Counted from the stretch's first letter, positions 1 through 10,025 are shown. The stretch is 64,000 nt of DNA from Aggregatimonas sangjinii (GCF_005943945.1 NZ_CP040710.1:1685001-1749000); one strand, 5' to 3'. Numbers and translations are program-made. The notes: a model not told the origin generated them from the letters alone.

Positions 1-78
1 GGCAATTTCCTCAAAGGAGTTGGCATGAAATTCTTGGTCGCAGGCTCCGCCTAATTGTTTACATGTCATTGTTTTCAT
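1..78 (-). CDS. DUF1059 family protein, N-terminal fragment
   Basis: The minus strand opens with ATG at 78 and stays open to the window edge, giving 26 residues that begin MKTMTCKQLGGACDQEFHA. This start, with its Cys residues and the EFHA stretch, is typical of the small DUF1059 proteins, whose function is unknown. The rest of the gene lies outside the window. It sits just downstream of the AHSA1/ArsR pair on the same strand (18-base gap), so it may be the last gene of that operon. Confidence 0.7.
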   Translation of the reverse strand, partial: MKTMTCKQLGGACDQEFHANSFEEIA

Positions 79-96
79 TGTATTGCTATGTATTGG

Positions 97-555
97 TTAT
101 TTATTTTTTAGAAGTGCGTCAAGTCTTTCGAAAACGGAACCCCAACCGTTCATAATTCCCATTTTCTCCTGCTGTATCTTGTATTCCTCCGTCGGATGGA
201 CCACATGAAACGTAAAAACCGTTTTGTCGCCATTGGGTCGAAACAGAGAGTGTATTTCAACTCCTTCTGTCATCGGTTTAAAGTTCGCCGTCGATACGAT
301 TTTTTCGAATTCGATTATTTCGGTGTATTCACCTTCGGCTATAAATTCCTGTCCATTGGGCATGGGCATGATATATTTCCATTTACCCCCAACCTTGAAA
401 TCGTGCGTTACTACTATTGTTTTGATTCCCTTGGGGCTCCACCATTTCGCAATATGTTCCGATTGTGTCCACGCCTCCCAAACCAAACTAATCGGGGCGT
501 TAAAGGTTCGCTTAATCGTTATCGTTCTATTATTCATTTCGTTGGATGTATTCAT
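97..555 (-). CDS. SRPBCC / AHSA1-like (activator of Hsp90 ATPase homologue) domain protein
   Basis: This 152-aa protein has the AHSA1-like START/SRPBCC fold pattern: an N-terminal strand with FNAPISLVWEAWT, then KWWSPKG, a central GGKW segment and a C-terminal helix ending in a GWGSVFERLDALL motif. Members bind small hydrophobic ligands in a deep cavity; the ligand is not predictable from sequence. Its ATG overlaps the end of the upstream ArsR regulator gene by four bases, so the two are translationally coupled. ArsR plus AHSA1 pairs are common in bacteria, with the regulator thought to control the SRPBCC partner. Confidence 0.9.
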   Translation of the reverse strand: MNTSNEMNNRTITIKRTFNAPISLVWEAWTQSEHIAKWWSPKGIKTIVVTHDFKVGGKWKYIMPMPNGQEFIAEGEYTEIIEFEKIVSTANFKPMTEGVEIHSLFRPNGDKTVFTFHVVHPTEEYKIQQEKMGIMNGWGSVFERLDALLKNK

Positions 556-878
556 TTTCCGTCGGATTTAGCTTGTAATTTGGTTAGGTAGCTATCAAAA
601 GAGTCCAATTTGTCTTCCCATAATTCGCGGTATTGCTCAATCCACATAAATGCAGGAATGAGGTTTTTCGGTTTAATAAAGCAAAAACGTTCCCTTCCCT
701 CTTTTACATAATCGATTATCTCGCACTCCTTTAAAATTTTCAGATGTTTGGAAATGGCAGGTCGGCTGATTTCGAACTTTTCGGCAATCGCGTTTATCGA
801 AAGTCTTTCTTCGGCCAACAGTTCAATGATGTCCCGTCTTACCGGGTCGGCAATTGCCTGAAAAACATCCCTTCTCAT
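552..878 (-). CDS. ArsR-family winged-helix transcriptional regulator
   Basis: This 108-aa protein has an ArsR winged helix in residues 1-80. It starts MRRDVFQAIADPVRRDIIELL, has the recognition-helix segment FEISRPAISKHLKIL, and then a wing strand. There is no obvious Cys-x-Cys metal site, so a metal-independent, repressor-type role is more likely. It is the first gene of a minus-strand operon with the AHSA1 gene at 97-555. The upstream 879-1165 stretch should hold its promoter; it is AT-rich but no clear operator was picked out. Confidence 0.9.
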   Translation of the reverse strand: MRRDVFQAIADPVRRDIIELLAEERLSINAIAEKFEISRPAISKHLKILKECEIIDYVKEGRERFCFIKPKNLIPAFMWIEQYRELWEDKLDSFDSYLTKLQAKSDGK

Positions 879-1165
879 ATAATTGAGTAACTAATCGGTT
901 ACGAATATATATGTAATCATTCGGTTACACAAATAATTTTTGCTTAAAACTATAGTAATACACAATTGATGTAGTAGGGGAAGGGTTTTGGCAGAAGTCT
1001 TGTTGACCGTTGAATGGACATACAGGTATGTCTTTAAACGTGATGATATCCAAACCTCGGAAAAATCAATGCGCACGAGTAATGTACATCGGAAAGCATA
1101 ATAGCACCTGCTGCGTTTGCCTTACCACAGAATACTATCTAAAGTAGCGGTTATAACCATTCGTT

Positions 1166-1390
1166 CTATGCTAGAATCTCATAGTCAATATCAAGTTTTC
1201 GCAAAGCCCTTAAAGCAGAACCGGTATTCTTATCCGCTACTTCAATGGTTACCGCTTCCCCTTCCAACAACAAGGCCGCCAATTCCTGCAACACTGATGC
1301 ATCCCCATCTGCGGAAATCGCTGTCATACAGTCCGCTATAGCTCTACTATCTGGCCGCTGGGCGTCACAGGACAACAAATTCACTTTCAT
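1166..1390 (-). CDS. small hypothetical protein (74 aa)
   Basis: The open frame encodes MKVNLLSCDAQRPDSRAIAD, then a segment rich in Ala, Leu and Glu and a C-terminal VTIEVADKNTGSALRALRKL motif. The balanced composition and an amphipathic helix pattern suggest a real protein. No family was recognised. I chose the ATG at 1390; an upstream ATG at 1411 would add seven residues. It stands alone between the ArsR operon and the amidohydrolase gene, facing away from the latter. No confident RBS is visible. It may be a spurious frame. Confidence 0.5.
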   Translation of the reverse strand: MKVNLLSCDAQRPDSRAIADCMTAISADGDASVLQELAALLLEGEAVTIEVADKNTGSALRALRKLDIDYEILA

Positions 1391-1622
1391 ATTTCTGGTA
1401 TATAAAGGCAATATACTACAGTTGTAATGAGATGATGCATCATATTCTTTATCTTTCTATTTTTCATGACCTTGCCGTTCGAAGTGCAATTAGTATGATT
1501 TAGAGGTAGAACTCCATTGAACGGAAACATTTACAACAGCGGGGGAAATCTTTTTTGGCTTGGACCTTAATGAAATAATAGTTCACTTTAAAATTGTAAA
1601 TTCCCGTTTCAAAATCCATCCT

Positions 1623-3350
1623 ATGAAATTCCAATATGCAACGCTCTGGAGTTTGGTGTTCCTTATTCTATTAACCACCTCTTGTACTACCGAAAAAAAG
1701 GAATCCGCCACCTTATTGATTTATGGCGGACCCATCTACACCGTTGATTCCACTCAAGCTACGGTCGAGGCAGTTGCGACGAAGGACAGCGTCATTCAAT
1801 TTGCCGGTAGTCTGGCCGAGGCGGAGCGATTTTTGGGCGAAGATACCCAACGTATTGATTTGAAGGGTAAAACCATGACGCCGGGCCTGATCGAAGGCCA
1901 CGGACATTTTATGGGCTTGGGCTACAACGAATTGAACCTTGATTTGATGCACACGACCAGTTATCAGGAAATCGTTGATGCGGTAGCCGAAAAAGTGAAA
2001 ACCACCGCACCTGGGGAATGGATTACCGGTCGCGGATGGCATCAAAGTAAATGGACGGAGATGCCCGAAAAAATGGTCAACGGCTTTCAGACCCATGAGT
2101 TGTTGAGTGCCGTGTCGCCCGATAATCCGGTATACTTGCGGCATGCTAGCGGACATGCCGGTTTTGCGAATAGCAAGGCGATGGAAATAGCGGGACTCAA
2201 AGCAGTATCGAACGAGGGGATTGACCTGTTCGAGATTGAAGGCGGCGAAGTCATGCGTGATGAATTTGGTGGCCCGACCGGAATATTTAACGAGCGTGCC
2301 ATGACCTTGATCACCAAACATATTCCGGAAAGTACGCCCGAACAAGACGCCAAGGCCTTTGAAATGGCCGTTGCCGCTTGTCATAGAAATGGTATCACCG
2401 GTTTTCACGATGCCGGAATCGGTAAAGAGACCATTGCTCTTTATGATAGTATGAAAGATAAGGATAAAATGAAGGTGCGTATGTATGCCATGCTCACAGG
2501 GTGGGACAAGGAACTTCTTGCCGAATGGTATCAAAAAGGCCCGATGATCGATGCGGATCATTTGGTGACCATACGTTCCGTCAAATTGAATTGCGATGGA
2601 GCCTTAGGTTCTCGGGGCGCATGGCTTTTAGAGGCATATACCGATCGCCCGGGACATTTTGGACATGAAACCCTGCCTATGGATTTTGTAAAGGAGACCG
2701 CGCTTAACGGACTCAATTCAGGTTTTCAAGTGTGTGCCCATGCTATTGGCGATCGTGCCAATAGGGAAATATTGGATAGATACGAAGCTGCTCTGGATGA
2801 GGTATCCGATGGCACGCAAGACCATCGGTTTCGAATCGAGCATGCACAACATTTGCATCCCGATGATATTCCGCGTTTTGCCGAGCTTGGGGTTATCCCC
2901 GCCATGCAAGCGGTGCACCTGTCATCGGACAGACCTTGGGCAATCGACCGTTTGGGGGAGAAGCGTATCACAGAAGGGGCGTATATGTGGCAAGACCTGC
3001 TAAAGAGCGGTATCCCTATCGTGAACGGTACCGATGTACCCGTAGAACCGTTAAACCCGATTGCGAGTCTGTACGCGAGTGTCAGCCGTAAAACATTGAA
3101 GGGCACACCCGAAGATGGTTATGAGCCAGCGCAGAAAATGACTAGGGAACAAGCCTTACGTTCCTATACCTTGGATGCGGCCTACGGTGCTTTCGAGGAG
3201 AATATTAAGGGCTCGATTACCCCTGGCAAACTCGCCGATTTCACTGTTTATGATCAAGATTTGATGACCGTTCCGGAGGACGAGTTTCTAAAAACCGAGG
3301 TGGTAATGACCATATTCGACGGTGAAATAGTGTACGCCAAGGAAGAATAA
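1623..3350 (+). CDS. YtcJ-like amidohydrolase, lipoprotein
   Basis: This 575-aa protein belongs to the amidohydrolase superfamily, YtcJ/exoenzyme-regulatory type. The ATG at 1623 is preferred over an upstream TTG because it gives a proper lipoprotein signal: MKFQYATLW, a hydrophobic core, then TTSC as lipobox. The metal-site motifs are present: EGHGHF near residue 100 (HxH), a central Lys/Asp region SVKLNCDGALGSRG, and IEHAQH and NGTDVPVEP in the C-terminal half. It ends with the usual GSITPGKLADFTVYD composite strand. It is probably an outer-membrane- or periplasm-anchored hydrolase of a C-N bond; the substrate is unknown. The gene stands alone. Confidence 0.9.
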   Translation: MKFQYATLWSLVFLILLTTSCTTEKKESATLLIYGGPIYTVDSTQATVEAVATKDSVIQFAGSLAEAERFLGEDTQRIDLKGKTMTPGLIEGHGHFMGLGYNELNLDLMHTTSYQEIVDAVAEKVKTTAPGEWITGRGWHQSKWTEMPEKMVNGFQTHELLSAVSPDNPVYLRHASGHAGFANSKAMEIAGLKAVSNEGIDLFEIEGGEVMRDEFGGPTGIFNERAMTLITKHIPESTPEQDAKAFEMAVAACHRNGITGFHDAGIGKETIALYDSMKDKDKMKVRMYAMLTGWDKELLAEWYQKGPMIDADHLVTIRSVKLNCDGALGSRGAWLLEAYTDRPGHFGHETLPMDFVKETALNGLNSGFQVCAHAIGDRANREILDRYEAALDEVSDGTQDHRFRIEHAQHLHPDDIPRFAELGVIPAMQAVHLSSDRPWAIDRLGEKRITEGAYMWQDLLKSGIPIVNGTDVPVEPLNPIASLYASVSRKTLKGTPEDGYEPAQKMTREQALRSYTLDAAYGAFEENIKGSITPGKLADFTVYDQDLMTVPEDEFLKTEVVMTIFDGEIVYAKEE

Positions 3351-3485
3351 TTTAGATGCGGTATCCGTTATGTTCTATACACGATTCGTCAAGTCGGCCT
3401 GCCCAGGTGTGCGAAGGAATCCGAAAATATGAAGTTCATCCTGATTCTATATTTCCAATAGCGTTGCTATTTCTCGCTGCTTTCC

Positions 3486-4289
3486 TCAATCACAACTAAT
3501 AACACTCTCTTCATTGCTTGAAATCGCGTTGGCCTGCGTCACGGAGTCGTTGAACAATACGAATTTATCGATACCATGGCCGGACGATCTGGCCGAAATT
3601 TCCATTAGGTATGTCCCAGCAGAATCGAATTGGACAAAAATGTTATGGGGATTATTATCAAAGGTAGAGGCCTGCCATTTAAAATCGAGGTTGTTGCCAC
3701 TTCTGTAAATCTTAAACCAGCCATCGGCCGAAGCACCCTCCGGATTGGGGGTTTTGTCAATTCCCTTGGGATAGACGGTACTCGTTCCGTCCGTATTTTG
3801 GGCATAAAAATCCTGAGCATCGTTAAAACGCAACCAGGTATCATTATGATCTGTGCCGTTATCACCGGTTTTTACGGCCGAATTCCATAAGAATTGATAG
3901 GTGCCGGGGTTCGTGATGTTTATTTTAAATGTAGCAGTGCCATTACCAGGGATACTAAGATGCTGTTGGCCTTCCCATACCATATATCCGGCTCCGGAAT
4001 GGCCATCGCCGTCGCTTTTCAATGCCCAATCTGCGGAGAATTCCGCATTTTCAAATTCCACAAGCACTAGACCGTCCTTTTCCGAAAAGATATAATTGCT
4101 GGGGTCAGAACATGTAGTGTCTTCGGTGCCGGTTTCTTCGTCCGTGGAGGCATCATCCTCGGTTTCACTTTCTTCTTCCATTACCTCCTCTTCGGCATCC
4201 GTTGGCATATAGGCATCTTCGCTACAGGAGTATGTCGAAATGACTACTAGAAAAATGATAAGAATATGGCTTAAAATAAGTCTTTTCAT
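3486..4289 (-). CDS. lipoprotein with GH115-C-terminal / CBM-like beta-sandwich domain
   Basis: This 267-aa protein has a lipoprotein signal (STYSC at about residue 22), then a linker very rich in Glu, Asp, Ser and Thr (about residues 24-62). A beta-sandwich-like domain fills the rest. It has motifs WALKSDGDGHSGAGYMVW, TDHNDTWLRF, GWFKIYRSGNNLDFKW and a final SGHGIDKFVLF. This resembles the accessory domain at the C terminus of GH115 glucuronidases and CBM6-like modules (family match by eye). It may bind polysaccharide at the cell surface, but no catalytic domain is attached. Convergent with the amidohydrolase gene. Confidence 0.7.
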   Translation of the reverse strand: MKRLILSHILIIFLVVISTYSCSEDAYMPTDAEEEVMEEESETEDDASTDEETGTEDTTCSDPSNYIFSEKDGLVLVEFENAEFSADWALKSDGDGHSGAGYMVWEGQQHLSIPGNGTATFKINITNPGTYQFLWNSAVKTGDNGTDHNDTWLRFNDAQDFYAQNTDGTSTVYPKGIDKTPNPEGASADGWFKIYRSGNNLDFKWQASTFDNNPHNIFVQFDSAGTYLMEISARSSGHGIDKFVLFNDSVTQANAISSNEESVISCD

Positions 4290-4497
4290 GGTATGAGGGG
4301 TTCATTCATAGAGTGTATTATAACTAAAAAATGGCGATAATATTGAAGAAAAGAATACTATTTCGACATACAACCATGTCATATGCGACCAAATTTACTT
4401 ATGAATACTAAAAAAGCACGAAGTATACAGTCCACTTTGTCAGCGTCAAGCCACCTGCCGGCAGCGTGATTAGTACCCTACATACTTAATTTCAATT

Positions 4498-5706
4498 TTA
4501 TTTCTTCATCGGGAATACCTTAAAGAAGGTTAGACTTCGCCAAAACCATTCCAGCGGTCCATAGTTGAAATGCTTCAACCAGATTTTACTGACCCACATC
4601 TGCATTCCAATTAAAGCAAAGGCAATCACAAATGTATGGATGTTTTGAAGCTCCCCCAGGTATCCCAATCCCCAACCATAAAGCAAGGCAGTTCCGATAA
4701 TACTTTGAAGCACATAGTTGGTCAGGGCCATACGGCCATAAGGCGCGAACTTGACCAACCATTTTTCCGGTTTTGTTTTGCGATAGAGCATAACGAAGAG
4801 GACTATATACATTAGGGTCATCGTCAAATTGGCCATATCGATGCCCGAAATGCCGATCATGGCGGCCCAATTATAGAATGACGGTTCAGGGCCGAGACTT
4901 ATAAAGGCAACAGCCGTAATCCCTAAGGATACTACGAACAAAATCAGCGCTCCTATGAGCACTTTTTTAGTGAATTTACGGTTATCCCGAAAGTGTCTTA
5001 AAAGCCCCAGCCTCCCTACATACAAACCGATCAGAAAGAAAGCGAAAGTAAAATAACCCCGCCCAAAAATACCGTATTGAAAATTCAGTTTATCCATATG
5101 CCCAACCCACCTATTGGTGGCAAAAACGTCCCAAAGGCTTCCGTTCTTAAGCGTATTATAGTATTCGAGTAGATTGGGATCCTCCATGTTCATGGGATCA
5201 ACATCAAGGAAAAGATGCTGTCCTTGGGTAAAGAAGAAAACGAGATAACGACCGAGTCCTAGAAATAATAACCCTGCGAAAGCAAGTACCCATCTGTTCC
5301 GTAGGTAAAAAAATGGTATGAGAAATATTCCGAGCAAAGCATATACCGTTAAAATATCGCCCCGATAAAAGAGGCTATGCACGTAGCCTATTCCCAAGAG
5401 TAGTAATAGGCGCCATAGGAACCTTCTTTCATAGGCCATACCCCTTTGGGCACTATTATCCATTTGGATGAAAAAGCTGAGTCCGAATAAAAAAGAAAAA
5501 AGGGCTATGAATTTACCTCTAAGGAAAATTCCGATAAAACCATCTATCAGCTGATTGGCAAGCCCTGCGCCGACCGCTTTGGAATGCTGCATCGGGGCCC
5601 CTGCGCCGATGTATTGTTCGACCATATGGCAAATCAAAATTCCGGCAAGTGCGAAACCACGCAGGGCATCGATAACTTCAATACGGGATGAAGTTTTGAT
5701 GGTCAT
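4498..5706 (-). CDS. DUF418 family integral membrane protein
   Basis: This 402-aa polytopic protein starts SRIEVIDALRGFALAGILI, the signature opening of DUF418/YeiB-type proteins, and ends with a large DUF418 block including YGRMALTNYVLQSIIGT and GPLEWFWRSLTF. About ten hydrophobic segments are visible. It sits in the inner membrane; the molecular function is unknown, and some relatives are grouped with acyltransferase-like proteins. It is a single gene with a roughly 200-base gap on either side. Confidence 0.93.
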   Translation of the reverse strand: MTIKTSSRIEVIDALRGFALAGILICHMVEQYIGAGAPMQHSKAVGAGLANQLIDGFIGIFLRGKFIALFSFLFGLSFFIQMDNSAQRGMAYERRFLWRLLLLLGIGYVHSLFYRGDILTVYALLGIFLIPFFYLRNRWVLAFAGLLFLGLGRYLVFFFTQGQHLFLDVDPMNMEDPNLLEYYNTLKNGSLWDVFATNRWVGHMDKLNFQYGIFGRGYFTFAFFLIGLYVGRLGLLRHFRDNRKFTKKVLIGALILFVVSLGITAVAFISLGPEPSFYNWAAMIGISGIDMANLTMTLMYIVLFVMLYRKTKPEKWLVKFAPYGRMALTNYVLQSIIGTALLYGWGLGYLGELQNIHTFVIAFALIGMQMWVSKIWLKHFNYGPLEWFWRSLTFFKVFPMKK

Positions 5707-5966
5707 AGGATTGATTCATAGTTGACAGACCGAATTAAACCTGAAATGTTACTATAAAAAGATACGAAAAACTAGATGCAAAATTAGAGCCGGGAAATTA
5801 TTCTCAATTAACCCAAGACTAGTTCATTAAATTAGAGATAAAAGTATATATTTTAAAACGCATACTTCCAACTGAGTTTTTACGTCGTTGGTCCTGGTTC
5901 ATCCGCCTTTCAATCTTGGCACTACTTTTTACTTCCCGCTTCGTGCATCGAACATCAAGCCTCTTT

Positions 5967-6788
5967 TCACTTCCACCAAACCACGAAAAACTTCTCAAAA
6001 ACGGAATCCGATTTCCGCATCCATACCATCGGTGCATTTTTCTTTAGAATGCGCAGGTTGATGTCCATAAGCGTTTCAAAATGGGGAGTCCAATGCACCT
6101 TATCATGTGGTGCAACCACCCATTCCGATTTATAGGGTATATAAAATCGATAGTCTTTAAAGGCTTCTGAATTAAAGTCATCGAAACGCAACCAATAGCC
6201 AACGATACAGTCCGTATTCAAAGGTCGGATATGGCTCGCATCGCTTTTAAAGGGTTTAAAGAGTTGTGCTTTGTAACAGGTTCGATGTAGCACCTCGGCA
6301 GGGTTTACACCTTTTTCCGATAAAGCTGAAATGCCTTCGGGGGCGTGCAGGAGTCGAAATTGCTCCTTTTTTATTTTTTCCATTTTAGTAAAGAACATAT
6401 CCCGCTTGTTGGGCCCCATGAGCTGATGGATCGGCTCCGAAATTTCTGGATTGATGATGTAAAACTTATAGGTAAGTTCTACATGAACAAGTTGTTCGGT
6501 ACTCAAGCTTTTTAGAATAAAATCGATTTCACCAATGGTTTGTTTGCCGCGATGTACGGGAAGGTTGTGGAGCAGTATCTCGTAATTGCCGTGGTATTCG
6601 ACGAGCTGTTTAAAAACATACTCCATCTGATGTCCCAATCGTATTTTAGAGGGAATGGCTTTTGGTTCAAATTCCGTCAAATCGATTTCAGGAAGCTCGA
6701 ACTGCTGTATGTTAAACTGCTCGTTGATCCACAAGGGCGGGGTATTTAAAAACCCGATACACTGCTTTTTGCGAAACGCTAAATCCAT
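5967..6788 (-). CDS. DUF1853 family protein
   Basis: This 273-aa protein matches the DUF1853 pattern. It has LGHQMEYVFKQLVEYHG, then YEILLHNLPVHRG, then TIGEIDFILKS and VHVELTYKFYI, which is the conserved nuclease-like core with Glu/Asp and a Lys (E-x-D, E-x-x-x-K). The fold recalls PD-(D/E)xK nucleases, but the function is unproven. The gene is divergent from the VWA protein gene at 6890, with about 100 bases between them for both promoters. Confidence 0.85.
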   Translation of the reverse strand: MDLAFRKKQCIGFLNTPPLWINEQFNIQQFELPEIDLTEFEPKAIPSKIRLGHQMEYVFKQLVEYHGNYEILLHNLPVHRGKQTIGEIDFILKSLSTEQLVHVELTYKFYIINPEISEPIHQLMGPNKRDMFFTKMEKIKKEQFRLLHAPEGISALSEKGVNPAEVLHRTCYKAQLFKPFKSDASHIRPLNTDCIVGYWLRFDDFNSEAFKDYRFYIPYKSEWVVAPHDKVHWTPHFETLMDINLRILKKNAPMVWMRKSDSVFEKFFVVWWK

Positions 6789-6889
6789 ATTGAAAACGAA
6801 TTTAAGGGAATCATGTTTGAATTCGGAATAACCGTTAACATTTCCTAAAAAATCAAAATCCTATACCTAGAATGTAGTATTTTTATAGG

Positions 6890-8053
6890 ATGGCTATGAA
6901 TATGAGAAATGGATTTCGATTTACCCCTTACGAGGCACCCGAACTTTCCCCTTTTGACAAACTTTTTGAGATTTTTCAGGAATTGATTACCCACACTTCA
7001 GGGGACTTTGATGAGGCTATCGATTGGCTCCGGGAGTTGGACAAGGAGTATGAGTTGACAGACGAAGACTATACTATAGATGACTTTATTGAAGAGTTAA
7101 AGGCCAAAGGTTACATACGGGAGGAGTTCGAGGATGGCGGCGGCCAAATGGGTGAAGAAGGAGAGGACGGAGAGGATGGTAACGGTAACGGCACCATTTC
7201 GATTACCGCCAAAATGGAACGTATTATACGGCAGAAAGCCTTGGACCAGATTTTCGGGAAACTAAAGCGCAGCGGGGCGGGCAATCATAAAACGGGCAAG
7301 TCGGGTCAAGGAGATGAACATACCGGCGATATGCGCGAATACCGCTATGGCGATGGTCTGGAGCACATATCGATGACGGAGAGTTTGAAAAACGCCCAAA
7401 TAAACCACGGTATCGGCAACTTTTCACTGAGTGAGGAAGACTTGGTCGTTGAGGATACACAGTACAAGGCACAGATGAGTACGGTACTGATGATCGACAT
7501 CAGCCACAGTATGATCCTTTACGGTGAAGATCGCATAACACCGGCCAAAAAGGTGGCTATGGCCTTGGCGGAACTTATTACCACACGATACCCCAAGGAC
7601 ACACTTGATATTTTAGTGTTCGGAAACGATGCCTGGCCTATATCGATCAAAGAACTTCCCTATCTGAAAGTTGGTCCCTACCACACCAATACGGTTGCGG
7701 GATTGCAGCTGGCGATGGATATGTTGCGTCGAAAACGAAATACCAACAAGCAGATATTTATGATTACGGACGGGAAGCCAAGTTGCCTGAGGCTGCCCGA
7801 CGGCAATTACTATAAAAACAGCGTGGGTTTAGACGATTATATCGTTGAAAAGTGTTACAATATGGCACGTCAGGCCAGAAAGCTACACATACCCATCACT
7901 ACCTTTATGATTGCGCAAGACCCCTATTTAATGCAATTTATCAGACACTTTACCGAAGCGAACAAAGGCAAGGCGTTTTTTACGGGCTTAAAGGGATTGG
8001 GAGAGATGATATTCGAGGATTACGAGAACAATCGGAGGAAAAGATTGAAGTAG
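6890..8053 (+). CDS. VWA-domain protein, partner of MoxR-like ATPase
   Basis: This 387-aa cytosolic-looking protein has no signal peptide. It has an acidic, Gly-rich linker (about residues 82-102) and a C-terminal von Willebrand A domain. The MIDAS motif DISHS lies at about residues 203-207, followed by ITDGKPS further on. VWA proteins paired with MoxR-type AAA ATPases act together in metal insertion, complex assembly or chaperone work. The AAA partner is the next gene (8277-9746) on the same strand, about 220 bases on. ATG at 6890 was used; ATGs at 6896 and 6902 are alternatives. Confidence 0.88.
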   Translation: MAMNMRNGFRFTPYEAPELSPFDKLFEIFQELITHTSGDFDEAIDWLRELDKEYELTDEDYTIDDFIEELKAKGYIREEFEDGGGQMGEEGEDGEDGNGNGTISITAKMERIIRQKALDQIFGKLKRSGAGNHKTGKSGQGDEHTGDMREYRYGDGLEHISMTESLKNAQINHGIGNFSLSEEDLVVEDTQYKAQMSTVLMIDISHSMILYGEDRITPAKKVAMALAELITTRYPKDTLDILVFGNDAWPISIKELPYLKVGPYHTNTVAGLQLAMDMLRRKRNTNKQIFMITDGKPSCLRLPDGNYYKNSVGLDDYIVEKCYNMARQARKLHIPITTFMIAQDPYLMQFIRHFTEANKGKAFFTGLKGLGEMIFEDYENNRRKRLK

Positions 8054-8276
8054 GGTTGCTGCGCGGGCCGGGAAATTCACAATTGATTGACGATCATATA
8101 CGAAAATGTCATGCTGAGCTTGTCGAAGCACCATATCATTAGGGTAATATAGAGAAATTAAAAAAAAATTGAAAATTAGCCAAAGCATTGATGGTGGAAA
8201 AGTAGATTGAGATGTACTAGCAGTAACTATGCCGCTTACCGCCGTTCTATTTTCGCTACTCTTATTTAAAAAAACT
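8054..8276 (+). repeat. intergenic spacer with dispersed TGAGCTTGTCGAAGC motif
   Basis: The spacer between the VWA and AAA genes contains CATGCTGAGCTTGTCGAAGC at about 8109-8128. A related motif in reverse orientation (TTCGACCAGCTCAGG) occurs at about 48838-48852. Motifs of this type are scattered through many Bacteroidota genomes. No gene was seen in this spacer, and it is longer than expected for a tightly coupled operon. Confidence 0.5.
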
Positions 8277-9746
8277 ATGAAATTGAACTACAAAGAAATC
8301 TCCACCTTAGGAGCGCTTAAGAAAGCGGGTTACCAAACCAAAAGTATCAAAGATGAATTGCGTGATAACCTACGGGAACGAATCAAGTCCGGCGAAGAAA
8401 CCTTTGCTGGCGTATGGGGTTATGAAAACTCCGTTATTCCAGAATTGGAACGAGCGATTTTATCGCGTCACAATATCAACTTGTTAGGCCTTCGAGGGCA
8501 GGCGAAAACACGTTTGGCCCGTTTGATGGTAAATTTATTGGACGAATGGATTCCCCTAGTGGAAAGATCCGAAATAAACGATGATCCCTTACAACCGATG
8601 TCCCGTTTTGCGATGCAATTGATCGAGGAAAAAGGGGATGATACTCCCATCGCGTGGTTGCATAGAAACGAGCGTTTTTATGAAAAACTGGCTACGCCAG
8701 ATGTAACCGTGGCGGATTTGATAGGGGATGTAGACCCCATTAAGGCGGCGAATTTAAAGCTGTCGTATGCCGATGATCGCGTAATCCATTTTGGAATGAT
8801 TCCGCGTGCGAATCGCTGTATTTTCGTAATCAATGAGTTGCCCGATTTACAGGCGCGCATTCAGGTGTCCCTTTTTAATATTTTGGAGGAGGGCGATATC
8901 CAGATCCGTGGATTTAAATTGCGCCTACCGTTGGATATACAATTCGTGTTTACGGCAAATCCCGAAGACTATACCAATCGGGGAAGTATCGTAACTCCCC
9001 TAAAGGATAGGATTGGCTCACAAATATTGACCCATTACCCCGACGATATTACTACGGCACGCAAGATTACAGCGCAGGAATCCAAATTGGATGAACGGCA
9101 GACCGCTTCGGTCTATGTGCCGGACATTGCAAGGGATTTGTTGGAACAAATTAGTTTCGAGGCACGCAACAGCGAGTATGTTGATGCAAAGAGTGGGGTA
9201 AGTGCTCGAACGAGCATTACTGCCTTCGAAAATTTATTGAGTACTGCCGAGCGCAGGGCACTATTAACCGGAGCCGAAAACACTATGGTGCGCCTTAGCG
9301 ATTTCTTAGGCGTCATTCCTGCCATTACGGGTAAGATCGAGCTAGTCTATGAGGGGGAGCAGGAGGGTGCCGATGGCGTTGCTGCCATATTAATCGATGA
9401 CGCGGTAAAATCGTTGTTTCCGATGTACTTTCCCAAGATAAACAAATTGGAAAAGAAGGATGCCGAAACACCGTACGATGAACTGTTGCATTGGTTTTTT
9501 CAAGGAGAGGGTTTTGAGCTGCTTGATGATTTTACCGATAAGGAATACAAACGCAGCTTGGATAGCATTCCGGAACTGAACCGTCTGTTGAAAGAGCATC
9601 AGCCCGATTTTCCTGCGCAGGATACCTATTTTTTAAAGGAACTTGTGCTTTGGGGTCTGGTCGCGCATAAGCGATTGAGCAAAAACAGGTTTACGGAAGG
9701 GTATCAGTTCAAAGACCTTTATGGTAGCTTTATAAGTGGTTTGTAA
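8277..9746 (+). CDS. MoxR/ChlI-type AAA+ ATPase
   Basis: This 489-aa AAA+ protein has a Walker A variant GLRGQAKTR (about residues 71-79 from the chosen start), a Walker B region CIFVINELPDL, and a sensor-1-like FVFTANPEDYTNRG. The type is the magnesium-chelatase I/MoxR group. The ATG at 8277 (MKLNYKEISTLGALKKAGY) is preferred over an upstream ATG at 8229 that adds a poorly conserved hydrophobic stretch. It likely remodels a protein target together with the VWA protein encoded just upstream. The substrate is unknown. Confidence 0.9.
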   Translation: MKLNYKEISTLGALKKAGYQTKSIKDELRDNLRERIKSGEETFAGVWGYENSVIPELERAILSRHNINLLGLRGQAKTRLARLMVNLLDEWIPLVERSEINDDPLQPMSRFAMQLIEEKGDDTPIAWLHRNERFYEKLATPDVTVADLIGDVDPIKAANLKLSYADDRVIHFGMIPRANRCIFVINELPDLQARIQVSLFNILEEGDIQIRGFKLRLPLDIQFVFTANPEDYTNRGSIVTPLKDRIGSQILTHYPDDITTARKITAQESKLDERQTASVYVPDIARDLLEQISFEARNSEYVDAKSGVSARTSITAFENLLSTAERRALLTGAENTMVRLSDFLGVIPAITGKIELVYEGEQEGADGVAAILIDDAVKSLFPMYFPKINKLEKKDAETPYDELLHWFFQGEGFELLDDFTDKEYKRSLDSIPELNRLLKEHQPDFPAQDTYFLKELVLWGLVAHKRLSKNRFTEGYQFKDLYGSFISGL

Positions 9747-9822
9747 TATCAATCCCCGCAATTGCCTAAAAGATAGCGATGAATGATATTGATGTTTTTC
9801 AATATGTTGCTGATTTATTATA

Positions 9823-9856
9823 AAAGGTTTAGCATTTATGTTAGACCTTTTTTTTT
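9823..9856 (+). terminator. rho-independent terminator after the AAA ATPase gene
   Basis: AAAGGTTTAGCAT and ATGTTAGACCTTT pair through about 13 positions, including G-U pairs, with a very small loop, followed by a run of nine T. It lies about 75 bases after the ATPase stop codon and fits a terminator for the VWA/AAA unit. Confidence 0.75.
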
Positions 9857-10025
9857 GCACAATATCGGGAAAACGACTGGACATTTTGTGTAAACACGAA
9901 TTTCCAAAATCTAAATGGAAAAAGCCACAACCTATATAGCACTCTATTCTCCAGTGAACGGTCGATTTTAAGAAATCCCCGAACTTATATTAGTGATATA
10001 ACCATGAGATTGCATAGCCATCTAA

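Noticed and set aside
891-1076. 61-codon frame upstream of the ArsR gene
   Set aside because: Random composition rich in Ile, Leu, Tyr; it lies in the promoter area of the ArsR gene.
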